In this document: piece by piece, positions 55,818 to 64,000 of the stretch
How the letters are laid out: the number at the start of each line of letters is the position of its first letter
How positions within the stretch are numbered: position 1 is the stretch's first letter
NCBI GenBank assembly: GCA_963728155.1
Contig: CAVSJF010000006.1
Location: 310,001 to 374,000, forward strand
Direction of reading: 5' to 3'
Length of the DNA stretch: 64,000 nt
DNA from: JACVRW01 sp963728155
GTDB lineage: Bacteria; Actinomycetota; Thermoleophilia; Solirubrobacterales; Thermoleophilaceae
Translations under genes and position numbers: made by a program
Notes under the pieces: generated by a model
Seen by the model: only the letters and a program-made list of their open reading frames with translations
Told to the model about the DNA's origin: nothing
Databases searched by the model: none

Positions 55818-57335
55818 CCCAGCGGCTTGCGCTCGAGCCGGTGGACCGCGGGGCCGTGAAGCACCTCGCCGGTAGGGGCGAAGCGCGATCCGTGGCAAGG
55901 GCAGTCCCAGCTTCGCTCAGCTCGGTTCCAGTTGACCTGACAGCCGAGGTGAGTGCAACGCGTCGACACCGCGACCAGCTCTCCCTGCTCGTCGCGGTAG
56001 GCGGCCACCTTCTGGCCGTTGTGGGTGACGATGTCGCCCTCTCCGCGCGAGAGGTCCTCGATCGACCGGGAGCCGGGCTTTGAGACCCTGTCGGCGACGA
56101 AGCGCAACCCGGCCTCGGCGTTCTCTTTGACGAAGCTGGCGGCGGAGGCCCTCGGCGTGAAGCGGTTCGGGTCGAACAGCCCAGCCCACGCGTTCTCGCG
56201 CTCGCGCACGAGATCGGCCAGCAGCAACGCCGCGGCGGTGCCGCCGGTCATCCCCCACTTCGCGAAGCCGGTCGCCATGAAGACGCGATCGGCCCGCAGC
56301 GTGAGCGGGCCGATGTAGGGAACCCCGTCGATCGTGGTGTTGTCCTGTGAGGACCAGCGGTAGTCGACTGACTGAACGTCCCAATGGTCGCGGGCGAAGC
56401 CTTCCAGACGCCGGTAGCGCTCCTCGGTGTCGCCGCCGGTCCCGGTCTTGTGGCCTTCGCCGCCGACGAGCAGCAGCTCCTCGCCGGCAAGGGGCACCGC
56501 TCGTACCGAGCGGGTCGGAGAATCGCCGCTGATGTGCATGCCTTCGGGCGGGGGGCCGGCGATGTGGCACAAGATCGCGTAGGAGCGTCGTGGGTGGACG
56601 CGAGCGAAGGCGAGCGAGCGGTCGAGGAACGGGTAGTGGGTCGCGACGACGACCTTGTCGGCGGTCACGCGACCACCTGGAGTCTTGACCACGCAGTCCT
56701 TGTCGGTGTCGACCTCCACGGCGCGGGAGTCCTCATAGACCCTGCCGCCGGCTTGAGCGTGAGGCGCTCGGCGAGCGTCAGCAGGTACTTGCGCACGTGG
56801 AACTCGGCCTGGTCACCAAAGCGCACCGCGCCGGCGACGGCAAAGGGCAGCGGCGGCTCGGAGATAAGGGTGGCCGGCAGTCCCGCCTCGACGGCGGCGG
56901 CCACCTCGTCCTCGAGCTTGGCGCGGCTGCCGTCCGAGGTGACGTAGGCGTAGGAGGCCTGGCGGCGGAAGTCGCAGTCGATGCCATCGCTTTCCACCCG
57001 AGCAGCCATCCATGCCAGCGCGGCCTGGTTGGCCTGGCCGTAGGTACGGGCGCCCTCGACACCGAACTTCGCGCGCAGCCGCGCGTAGATCAGCCCGTGC
57101 TGGGAGGAGACCTTGGCCGTTGTGTAGCCGCTGACTCCGCGGGCGAGCTGGTTGGCCTCGAGCAGCACGACGTCGATGCCGGCCTCATTGAGCAACAGCG
57201 CCGTCGTGATGCCGACGATACCGCCACCGATCACGACGACATCGGCGTGAACATGCTCGTCGAGCGAGGGATGCGCCGGCTGCCGGGGCCGGTCTCGATC
57301 CAGACCGACTCGTTCGTGGTGGCGGCGACCCTCAT
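55814..57335 (-). CDS. FAD-dependent oxidoreductase with C-terminal Rieske [2Fe-2S] domain (frameshifted)
   Basis: The N-terminal FAD motif is VVVIGGGIVGITTALLLNEA then VVLLEANQLARGVSG, and the middle holds DAO-like substrate-binding residues (YTTAKVSSQHGLIYARL, IDGVPYIGPLTLRADRV, FMATGFAKWGMTGGTAAALL). The last 80 residues are a Rieske domain: CTHLGCQVNWNRAERSWDCP and CHGSRF, with both Cys-His pairs. The ATG at 57335 lies in another frame that joins near 57,280; a second shift is near 56,745. Joined length is about 507 residues. It probably passes electrons from a reduced substrate to the Rieske cluster. Confidence 0.85.
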
Positions 57336-57793
57336 GCCCGAGGACGGATCTTGCCTGGCTGGCAGCCTTGCGCAGGGCAAGGTCCTCGAGGCGCATCAGC
57401 GACTCCGCGTTGCGGCCGGGCGTGAGAGCTGCACGAGCGGGCTGAACGCGAGGAACGCGGTGACCCCGTCGGGGTTCTCGGTCATGCGAACACGGTGCCA
57501 CCGTCGCGAGGGGTCATCGTCAGCGTCACGCGTGCGGTGCCGAACGGACGGGCCTTCGCGCGGATGCACAGCAGGTCAGGGCGGCGCGCCTCGAGCGACA
57601 CCGTGTGATCGCTCACCGTGAAGGGCCCGAACCCGATCGTGTGATGAAACTTCGAGTCCGGGGCGGGCCAGTCGGGGTCGGCGTCACGGATCAGCTTCGA
57701 GCCGACGACCCAATAGCCGTAGCCACCTGGACTGGCCAGCACGTCCCACACCGTCTCTGGCGGCACGGGCATGAACCTTTCGGTGGTTGCCAC
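57332..57793 (-). CDS. SRPBCC-family protein (frameshifted)
   Basis: A START-like domain begins TERFMPVPPETVWDVLASPG, YWVVGSKLIRDADPDWPAPD and KFHHTIGFGPFTVSDHTVSL. After GGTVFA the frame ends, but other frames continue MTENPDGVTAFLAFSPLVQL and RNAESLMRLEDLALRKAAS, as expected for this family. Joined, it would be about 150 residues and probably end with an ATGA overlap into the FAD-Rieske start. It binds a hydrophobic ligand, possibly the substrate of the neighbouring oxidoreductase; that is a guess. Confidence 0.7.
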
Positions 57794-57821
57794 GATGCAC
57801 CGCTACCCGCTTGTCCTCGCG

Positions 57822-58316
57822 CTACGCCTCCTCGTTCGGGTCCTCTTCGGCCGCCAGCTTCAGGGAGCCGTCAAGCACCTCTTGAAAATGGCGCTGCTGG
57901 ATCGGCAGCGCCCAGTCGGTGAGCTTGCGCAACTCGTCGATGTCGGCCCGCTCGTTCAGCTTGGCGACGATCGACCAGTGGCCGACCTCGCCCGCCTCGG
58001 CCATCGTGAGGAACTCGAACCCGTCGAGCGGGTCGTCCTCGTCGGCGAGATAGGCGTGGCGCATCTCCGTGGCTTCCCGCTTGACCGCGCGAGCCTCGTC
58101 GAGGATCGCCGTCTTCTTGCCCTTGAACGATGAGGCCAGTGCCGTGCAGCGGCGCTGGGTCTCGCGGGCATCCTCGCGCGCCTGTGCGAGCTTCTTGGCC
58201 AGCGGCTCGTGCTCGGAGCCCAGCATGCCGCGCACCTCCTGCGCGGCATCCTGGGCGGCCATTGCAAGGCCGAGCACCTCGGCCAGCTTGCTCTCGAGGT
58301 TTGAGAGGGTGGCCAT
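57822..58316 (-). CDS. Ferritin-like/helical-bundle protein of the Mn-catalase operon
   Basis: This 164-residue protein is all helical. Repeated Ala/Lys/Glu-rich helices (LAKKLAQAREDARETQRRCT; AILDEARAVKREATEMRHAY) lead to LTMAEAGEVGHWSIVAKLNE, where E-x-x-H motifs look like ferritin-type metal ligands. It ends RHFQEVLDGSLKLAAEEDP. There is no named family that I recognise with confidence. It is only 2 bases downstream of the Mn catalase stop, so the two are one transcript; a metal store or partner role is plausible. Confidence 0.75.
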   Translation of the reverse strand: MATLSNLESKLAEVLGLAMAAQDAAQEVRGMLGSEHEPLAKKLAQAREDARETQRRCTALASSFKGKKTAILDEARAVKREATEMRHAYLADEDDPLDGFEFLTMAEAGEVGHWSIVAKLNERADIDELRKLTDWALPIQQRHFQEVLDGSLKLAAEEDPNEEA

Positions 58317-58318
58317 GG

Positions 58319-59292
58319 CTAGGAGACGGCGTCCTTGGCGCCCTCGACGACGTCCTTGACCTTGCCGACAACGCCGTTCGTATCGTTGGCCACCACGCCG
58401 GTGGGCTCATCGGACAGGCCGGCCGCGTTGCGCAGCCGCCGGGCGATGTCTGCGATCTCCTCCGGCGCGTAGTCCGGAGCGAAGACGCCCTCCTGGGCAG
58501 GCAGATCAAATGGCGGGGTGCCCTCGGGCGCCTCGTCGACGACCTCGAGGTCCTCGCCGTCTCGGGGTGCGCTCCGTTGAAGACCGCCGCGAGCTCGAGA
58601 TAGTCACCGGGCGAGAAGCGGTAGAGCTTCAGGTGCTCGCCCTTCTGGATGTGCGGCTGGCACTCGGGAATGGTGTCCGTCGGGATCCGCGGCGAGGGGA
58701 ACATCTTCGAGAGGTCCGCGCCGGTGAGCCGCTCTACCGCCCGCGCGTAGGCCACCTGGTGGACGCCGCCGCGCACGAGCAGGTAGCCCGTCAGCGCCCG
58801 CGCCGCCGGGTGGTCGACCATCTCGTAGACCTTGAGCTTGTTGTTGCGCGCGCCGGTCTCGAGAAAGAAGTTGTGGGTGAGGTCCTCGACGAGATCGCCC
58901 GTCGACGTGACGTAGTCGCCGTTCCAGGGCTTGCCGTTCGAATCCTGCACGAGCGCGGCCGCTCCACCCGCGATGAAATGCTGCGGGTTGAGGAGGTCGC
59001 CCGGGGCGGGGAGCGCGTTCTTTTCGCCAGCACCGGTGAGCATCGTGTTGATCGTGGTCGCGACGAGCTCGATGTGCCCGAACTCCTCGGCGGCGATGTT
59101 GGCGACCAGGTCGAAGAAGGGGCGTGCCTTCTGCCGGGCACGGAAGTTGAACGACTGGTAGGTGTAGTTCATGAAGGTCGACATCTCGCCGAACTTGCCG
59201 CCCAGCAGCTCCTGGACGGCGGCGGCGCCGGCGGGGTCGGGAGTCGATGGCGGGGGCAGCTCGGTCTGGAGTCGGTCGATGCGCAGGATCAT
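58319..59292 (-). CDS. Manganese catalase (frameshifted)
   Basis: This is a dimanganese catalase that destroys hydrogen peroxide. The four-helix core has LGGKFGEMSTFMNYTYQSFN and NIAAEEFGHIELVATTINTM, giving the metal Glu and His ligands, with VHQVAYARAVERLTG in the second pair. The C-terminal tail is in another frame: EDLEVVDEAPEGTPPFDLPA, then PDYAPEEIADIARRLRNAAG to the TAG at 58319. One indel lies near 58,565. Joined length is about 324. An AGGAG site precedes the ATG. It is divergent from the Fur-Ogt regulator gene. Confidence 0.92.
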
Positions 59293-59368
59293 CTTGGCGT
59301 GCTCCTATCTAGGACGTAGTCTTGAATAGGACCGACTGCCCGGGAGTTGGATAGGTAAACATGGGGGG
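59293..59368. promoter_or_regulatory. Intergenic control region, Mn catalase / Fur-Ogt
   Basis: This 76-bp gap is more AT-rich than its surroundings and contains related hexamers: GATAGGA on the minus strand (59303-59309), AATAGGA (59325-59331) and GATAGGT (59350-59356). TCCTA-TC-TAGGA (59303-59314) is also a short palindrome. They are candidate Fur/PerR half-sites, but the minus-strand copy is also the catalase ribosome site. Confidence 0.4.
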
Positions 59369-60355
59369 ATGACGGTCGACCAGGACTACGGCGAACTGCT
59401 GCGTGCGCGCGGGCTGCGGGTGACCCCTCAGCGGCGGGCCATCGTCGGCGCGTTCTCGAACGGGCCCGCCGAGCACCTGTCCGCCGACGAGATCCACGCA
59501 CGGGCGGCGGCCGTTGTTCCGGAGTTGGGCCGCGGGACCGTCTATGCGACCCTCGCCGAGCTGACGGAGCTGGGGATCCTCGGTGCTCTCGGAAGCCCGG
59601 AGCCGGTGCGCTACGAGACGAACACCAACCCCCACCACCACTTCCGCTGTCGGCTGTGCATGAGGATGTTCGACATCGAGATCCCCGAGCCGGCGACCGA
59701 GAGCCTCACGGATAAGAGCTTCGTAGTTGAGCACGTGGCGGTGACCGCAGAGGGAATCTGCGCCGCATGCGTGGCCTACGACAAGGGCCTGCGTGCCGGC
59801 GCGAGGCGCGCCCGCAACCGGCCGTCGTCCGAGCTGCCCGCGAGCGTCGCCGCCACGACTGTCGGCACGCCGGTGGGCACGCTCGCGCTCGGCGCGACGC
59901 CCGACGGAGTGGTGCGCGTCGTCTTCGACAGCCATGCCGACGTCCCGGCGCTCGAGGACGCGATCCGCGCCCGGCGCGGCACCCGCGCCGCCCGCGGACA
60001 GATCGCCGCCGCGAAAAAGGCGATAGCCGCGTACTTCGCCGGCGACCCGCCCGGCGATTGCGCGATCGACTGGGCCAGCCTCACCGGCGCAAGGACACTG
60101 CGCGCCGCCATGACGATTCCCCGCGCGGAGGACGTCTCCTACGACGCTCTCGATCCCTCGACCGGGGCACAGGAGATCGGGCAGATCCTGGGCGCCAACC
60201 CGCTGGCGATCCTCGTTCCGTGCCACCGCGTGACACGGGGGCACGAAGTGCCGGCGGAGTACGTGGGAGGCATTGAGAAACGCGACGCGTTGCGGGAGTT
60301 CGAGCGCGCGACGCACGGGCTCGCGCGGTCGCCGCGCGAGCTTTCGGCGTCCTAG
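59369..60355 (+). CDS. Fur/PerR-family regulator fused to an O6-alkylguanine-DNA alkyltransferase (Ogt) domain
   Basis: Residues 1-140 form a Fur-family repressor: winged helix LSADEIHARAAAVVPELGRG TVYA, regulatory-site residues H36, E83, H89, H91 and D102, and structural zinc pairs C94/C97 and C131/C134. Asp102 aligns with PerR Asp104, the peroxide-sensing ligand. Residues 165-315 form an Ogt/MGMT domain with N277 and the acceptor-cysteine motif VPCHRV (C285), then EYVGGIEKRDALREFE. The Arg finger that pushes out the damaged base is replaced by Gln268. The ATG has a G-rich site before it. It diverges from the Mn catalase operon, a usual PerR target. Confidence 0.92.
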   Translation: MTVDQDYGELLRARGLRVTPQRRAIVGAFSNGPAEHLSADEIHARAAAVVPELGRGTVYATLAELTELGILGALGSPEPVRYETNTNPHHHFRCRLCMRMFDIEIPEPATESLTDKSFVVEHVAVTAEGICAACVAYDKGLRAGARRARNRPSSELPASVAATTVGTPVGTLALGATPDGVVRVVFDSHADVPALEDAIRARRGTRAARGQIAAAKKAIAAYFAGDPPGDCAIDWASLTGARTLRAAMTIPRAEDVSYDALDPSTGAQEIGQILGANPLAILVPCHRVTRGHEVPAEYVGGIEKRDALREFERATHGLARSPRELSAS

Positions 60356-63300
60356 CGCCCGCGGCGGCCGAAGGAGTGGCCCGCGGGCGCCACCGCACGT
60401 AGATCGCCTCCTCCGCGTCGGGCGACGCCTCGCCCGCCTCGGTGCTCCACACCCGGCGCGGCTCGATGTGCTTGACCTTCGCCGCGGGCAGGTCGGGGCG
60501 CTCCAGGCGCTCGATGTGGTCGACCAGCACGTTGGTGGTGCCCTCGCGCTGCTCCAGACGGCCGGTGGCCAGCACCAGCGGCTCGGAGCGCACGGCGAGG
60601 CGAAAGCGCTCGTGGATCGGCGGGGGGACGATCAGGTTGAGCGTGCCCAGCTCGTCCTCGAGCAGCATGAAGGTCACGCCCTTCGCGGTGGCCGGGCGCT
60701 GGCGCGCGATCACCAGGCCGGCCACCCGCACCCGGCGCCCGTGCTGTCCGATCTCGAGCTCCGCGCTCGTGCGCAGGTCGGAGGGCAGGCCGGGGCGCAT
60801 CAGCTCGAGCGGGTGCTCGCGCAGGGTCACCCCGGTCGAGCCGTAGTCGGCCAGCATCCGCTCCCAGGCCGACAGCGCGCGCAGCTCCGGCCCCGCGTGG
60901 GGCTCGAGCGGCAGCGCCAGCTGGGTGCCGTGGGCTCCCACGGGCACGCCGGGCACCGCCACCCCGAGCATCCACAGCGCCTGCCGCCGCCGCCCCGCCG
61001 GCGGGCCCTCGGCCAGCTCGTCGCACGCGCCCGCCCAGGCCAGCTTGCCCAGCGTCTCCGCCGAGGCGCCCGAGCGGCCGGCCAGGTCGCCCAGCGAGCG
61101 CCACGGCCCGCCCTCGTCGCGCTCGGCGGCCAGCGCGCGGATCTCCTGCTCGCGCACGCCGTTGACGTAGCCCAGGCCCAGGCGCCACCGCAGCCCGCCG
61201 GCGTGGCCGGGTGCGCAGGGTTCGGTTTCCACGCGGCAGTGCGCTGTGCTCGCCACCACGCACGGCGCCCGCACCTCCACCCCCACGCGCTGGGCCTCGT
61301 GCACCAGCGAGTCGGGCGGATAGAAGCCCATCGGCTGCTCGTTGAGCAGCGCGCAGAGAAACTCGGGGTGGTAGTGCACGCGTAGCCAGGTGGACTGGTA
61401 GGCCAGCAGGCCGAACGCAGCCGAGTGGGCCTTGGGAAAGCCGAAGCCGGCGAAGCCCACGATCTGGCTCCAGACCCGCTCGGCCGACTCGGGCGCGGCG
61501 CCGCGCTCGACCGCGCCGGCCAGGAACTTCTCCTCGTAGGCGCGCAGGGCGGCCTCCGAGCGCTTGCGGCTCATCGCCCGCCGCAGCCCCTCGGCCTCGC
61601 CGGCGCGAAAGCCGGCGAAGGCCATCGCCACCTCGAGCACCTGGTCCTGGAAGACGATCGTGCCCAGCGTGTCGCGCAGCACCGGCTCCAGCATCGGGTG
61701 CTCATAGGGCACCTTGAAATTCGGGTCGGCGCGCAGCGCCTTGCGCCGCTCGATGTAGGGATGCACCGCGCCGCCCACGATCGGCCCCGGGCGCACCAGC
61801 GCCACCTGCACGGTGATGTCGTCGAGGTTCTCGGGGCGCGTGCGCTTGAGCATCTGCATCTGCGCGCGCGACTCGATCTGGAAGACCCCCATCGTCTCCG
61901 CGTCCTGGATGCGGTCGTAGACCTCGGGGTCGTCGTAGGGGATGCGCGACAGGTCGATGCTCTCGCCGCGCACGCGTGTCGATCTCGACCACGCAGCGCT
62001 CGACCGCCGAGAGCATCCCCAGGCCGAGCAGGTCGATCTTCAGAAAGCCGGCGTCGCCGCAGGAGTCCTTGTCCCACTGCACCATTTGGCGGCCTTCCAT
62101 CGAGGCGGGCTGCACCGGGCAGAGGTCGATCAGGGGCTGGGTCGAGATGACCATCCCGCCCGGGTGCTGGGAGCAGTGGCGGGGCAGGCCCCAGGCGTCG
62201 CGGGCCAGCTTGACCAGGGCGTCCCAGCGCGGCGAGCGCTGCCCGCGCCGGTCGCGCTTGGGGCACCTCCTCCTCGATGTCGTTGCGGTCCTTCCAGGGG
62301 TCGACCGCCCGGGCCAGGCGCTCGATCTCCCCGGGCGGCAGGCCGAGCGCCTTGGCGAAGTCGCGCACCGCCGAGCGCACCTGGAAGGTCGAGTAGGCGG
62401 CCACCAGCGCGCAGCGGTCGCGCCCGTAGCGGTCGTGCACGCGGGGGATCAGGACGTCGCGGATGTCGCGCGGGAAGTCGAGGTCGATGTCGGGCAGCGA
62501 GGTGATCTCGTCGTTGAGAAAGCGGCCTAGCAGCAGCTCGTTGGCGATCGGGTCGATGTGCGAGAGGCCGGTGAGGTAGCAGACGATCGAGGACACGCTC
62601 GAGCCCCTCCCCCTCCCCGGCGGCAGCAGGCGCCGCGTCGACTCCGGACCGCGCACCTCGCAGGCCACCTCGCGCGCCAGCTCGAGCATGTCGCGGTGCA
62701 GCAGGAAGAAGCCGGACAGGCCCAGATGGCGGATCACCCGCAGCTCCTCCTCCAGGCGCGCCTGCGCGTCGGCGCGGCCGGGATAGCGCTCCTCGACCGC
62801 CAGCCAGCACAGCTCGGCGAGCTTTTGGTCGGCGTCGGGATCCTCCGAGCCCGGGTAGCGGTAGCCCAGGTCCTCGGTCAGGTCGAAGCGCAGGCGCTCG
62901 GCCAGCAGGCCGCTCTCCTCCACCGCGCGCGGGTGCTCGCGAAAGCGCTCGAGCCATGCGCTCGGGCGGGGAGAGCACGTGCGAGGAGTTGCCGCGCCGC
63001 CGCGGCTCGGTCTCGTCGAGGGTCGCGCCCATGCGCACCGCGACCATCGCGTCCTGCAGTGCGGTGCGCTCACGCGCGTGCGCGTGGACGTTGCCGGTGG
63101 CGACGCAGGGCACGCCGATGCGCTCGGCCAGCTCGGACAGCAGGCGGTTGCGCCGGCGGTCGTGGCGCCAGAAGGGGCGCTGGAGCTCGACGCGAAAGCG
63201 ATCGGGGCCAAAGATGGAGAGCAGCCGGCGGGCCGCCGCCGCCGCGCCGGGGTGGTCCCCGGCCTCCACGCGCGCGGCCACCGCGCCGTCGCCGGCGCAT

Positions 63301-63761
63301 CCCGACAGGCACACCAGTCCCTGCGAGCAGCGCTCGACGTCGGCCAGCGAGACGCTCGGCTCCTCGTCGATCGCGTCCTGTCCCGGCCGCCGCCCGTCGA
63401 GAACCTGGGCGGTGGGGTCGGACCAGCCCTCGCGCGCCCAGCGCCGGGTATGCCAATGCGAGGCGGTGATCAGCCGGCACAGGTTGGTGTAGCCCTCGCG
63501 GGTCTCGCACAGGAGGGTGAGGTGGCGGCCGTCGTCGAGCGTGATCTCGGCGCCGGTGATCGGCCTCACCCCGAGCGGCTTGAGCGCCTGGGCCATCTCC
63601 ATGGCCCCGTGGAGCCCGTCGTGATCGGTCAGGGCCAGGGCCGAGTGGCCCTGCTCGGCCGCCGCACCCGCGAGCTCCACCGGGTGCGACGCCCCATCGA
63701 GGAATGAGAAGGCCGAATGGCAATGGAGCTCGACGTAGGGCACGAACACATGTTCGCACAT
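60352..63761 (-). CDS. dnaE2: DnaE2-type error-prone DNA polymerase III alpha subunit (frameshifted)
   Basis: Translesion polymerase of about 1136 residues. The PHP domain starts PYVELHCHSAFSFLDGASHP. The palm has DIDLDFPRDIRDVLIPRVHD (catalytic Asps), and GMVISTQPLIDLCPVQPASM, QWDKDSCGDAGFLKIDLLGL and GFGFPKAHSAAFGLLAYQST are typical. The OB domain follows and it ends SFGRRGR, the DnaE2 tail. Shifts lie near 62,957, 62,262, 61,975 and 60,405. It lacks the polymerase's tau-binding extension of replicative DnaE1. A LexA box overlaps codons 2-7 of the ATG start, so GTG 63743 may be the true start. Confidence 0.9.
63743..63756. promoter_or_regulatory. LexA (SOS) box at dnaE2
   Basis: CGAAC-ACAT-GTTCG matches the Gram-positive SOS consensus CGAACRNRYGTTYG at every position. 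It overlaps the first codons of dnaE2. Mycobacterial dnaE2 is known to be LexA-controlled, which supports the gene assignment. Confidence 0.85.
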
Positions 63762-63777
63762 TCAGGCCAGCGCACGC

Positions 63778-64000
63778 TCAGGCCAGGGCACCCTCCCGGA
63801 TCTGCGTCAGGCGCATGTGGTTGCCCGACGGGTCGCGAAGTCCGGCGTCGATTCCGTACGGGCGCTCCTCGGGCTCCTCCACGAACTCCACGCCGCGGCC
63901 CTTGAACTCTTCGTAGGAGGCCCGGCAGTCGTCGGTGGTGAGGAAGACCGTTCCCGCGAAGCCCTTCGCCATCAGCGCGCGCACCTGGTCGCCCGTCTCG
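63778..64000 (-). CDS. VOC (glyoxalase-like) family protein, partial
   Basis: The frame runs into the right edge, so the N-terminus is missing. The visible 73 residues (LMAKGFAGTVFLTTDDCRAS, EEFKGRGVEFVEEPEERPYG, DAGLRDPSGNHMRLTQI) form the second half of a vicinal-oxygen-chelate domain, with RDPSGNHMRL as the closing strand that often carries a metal Glu/His. Members include glyoxalases, dioxygenases and resistance proteins. Its substrate cannot be inferred. It lies 16 bp from the dnaE2 start and reads in the same direction. Confidence 0.8.
   Translation of the reverse strand, partial: ETGDQVRALMAKGFAGTVFLTTDDCRASYEEFKGRGVEFVEEPEERPYGIDAGLRDPSGNHMRLTQIREGALA

Overview
The window is about 70% GC and gene-dense. 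Most genes start within a few bases of the previous stop (ATGA, GTGA or TTGA overlaps). Everything visible fits a chromosome of a high-GC Actinomycetota. F420-dependent enzymes, the order tlyA-nadK-recN-pyrG-Nudix-xerD, SARP-type regulation and leaderless promoters support this. Thermoleophilia/Solirubrobacterales is my best guess, by inference. There is one tRNA (Asn). I see no rRNA, CRISPR array, insertion sequence or prophage.

Layout. 0-9.8 kb: enzymes and envelope proteins (PhzF-like, PPOX-fold, metallophosphoesterase, phosphodiester glycosidase, thioredoxin-like lipoprotein, SDR, LLM flavoenzyme, glycosyltransferase), then a CsoR-type metal regulator and a secreted TolB-like protein. 9.8-13 kb: a very large regulator joining a cytoplasmic SARP domain, one membrane helix, an outside beta-propeller and a periplasmic-binding-protein domain; four 11-bp-phased direct repeats lie upstream. 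13-20 kb: HtrA protease, two paralogous VWA proteins, a two-component system, MoxR and DUF58. 20-27 kb: tRNA-Asn, an HNH nuclease with a LexA-type box, principal sigma factor, dnaG, dgt and ppdK. 27-46 kb: beta-helix protein and a housekeeping block (recO, mutM, xerD, pyrG, recN, nadK, tlyA, dxs, prenyl synthase, xseB, nusB, efp) with a CRP-type palindrome. 46-53 kb: SpoIIE-type phosphatase with an RsbW-like kinase, DUF72, M48 peptidase, CDGSH protein. 53-60.4 kb: a redox/oxidative-stress island (haem-oxygenase-like enzyme, GCS2 ligase, methyltransferase, FAD-Rieske oxidoreductase, SRPBCC, ferritin-like protein, Mn catalase) ending in a Fur/PerR-Ogt fusion. 60.4-63.8 kb: DnaE2-type polymerase with a LexA box at its start.

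How genes work together. Two LexA-type boxes mark an SOS response reaching dnaE2 and the HNH gene. The Fur-Ogt protein diverges from the Mn catalase operon and probably controls it. Thirteen or more genes share a TANNNT hexamer exactly 6-7 nt before the start codon, so leaderless transcription is common here.

Caveat. Many genes, including efp, recO and ppdK that should be intact, are broken by single-base frameshifts. These cluster at 45.6-50 kb and 51.8-63 kb, while 29.7-45.5 kb is clean. I read most of them as assembly indels and annotate across them, so positions of joins are approximate.
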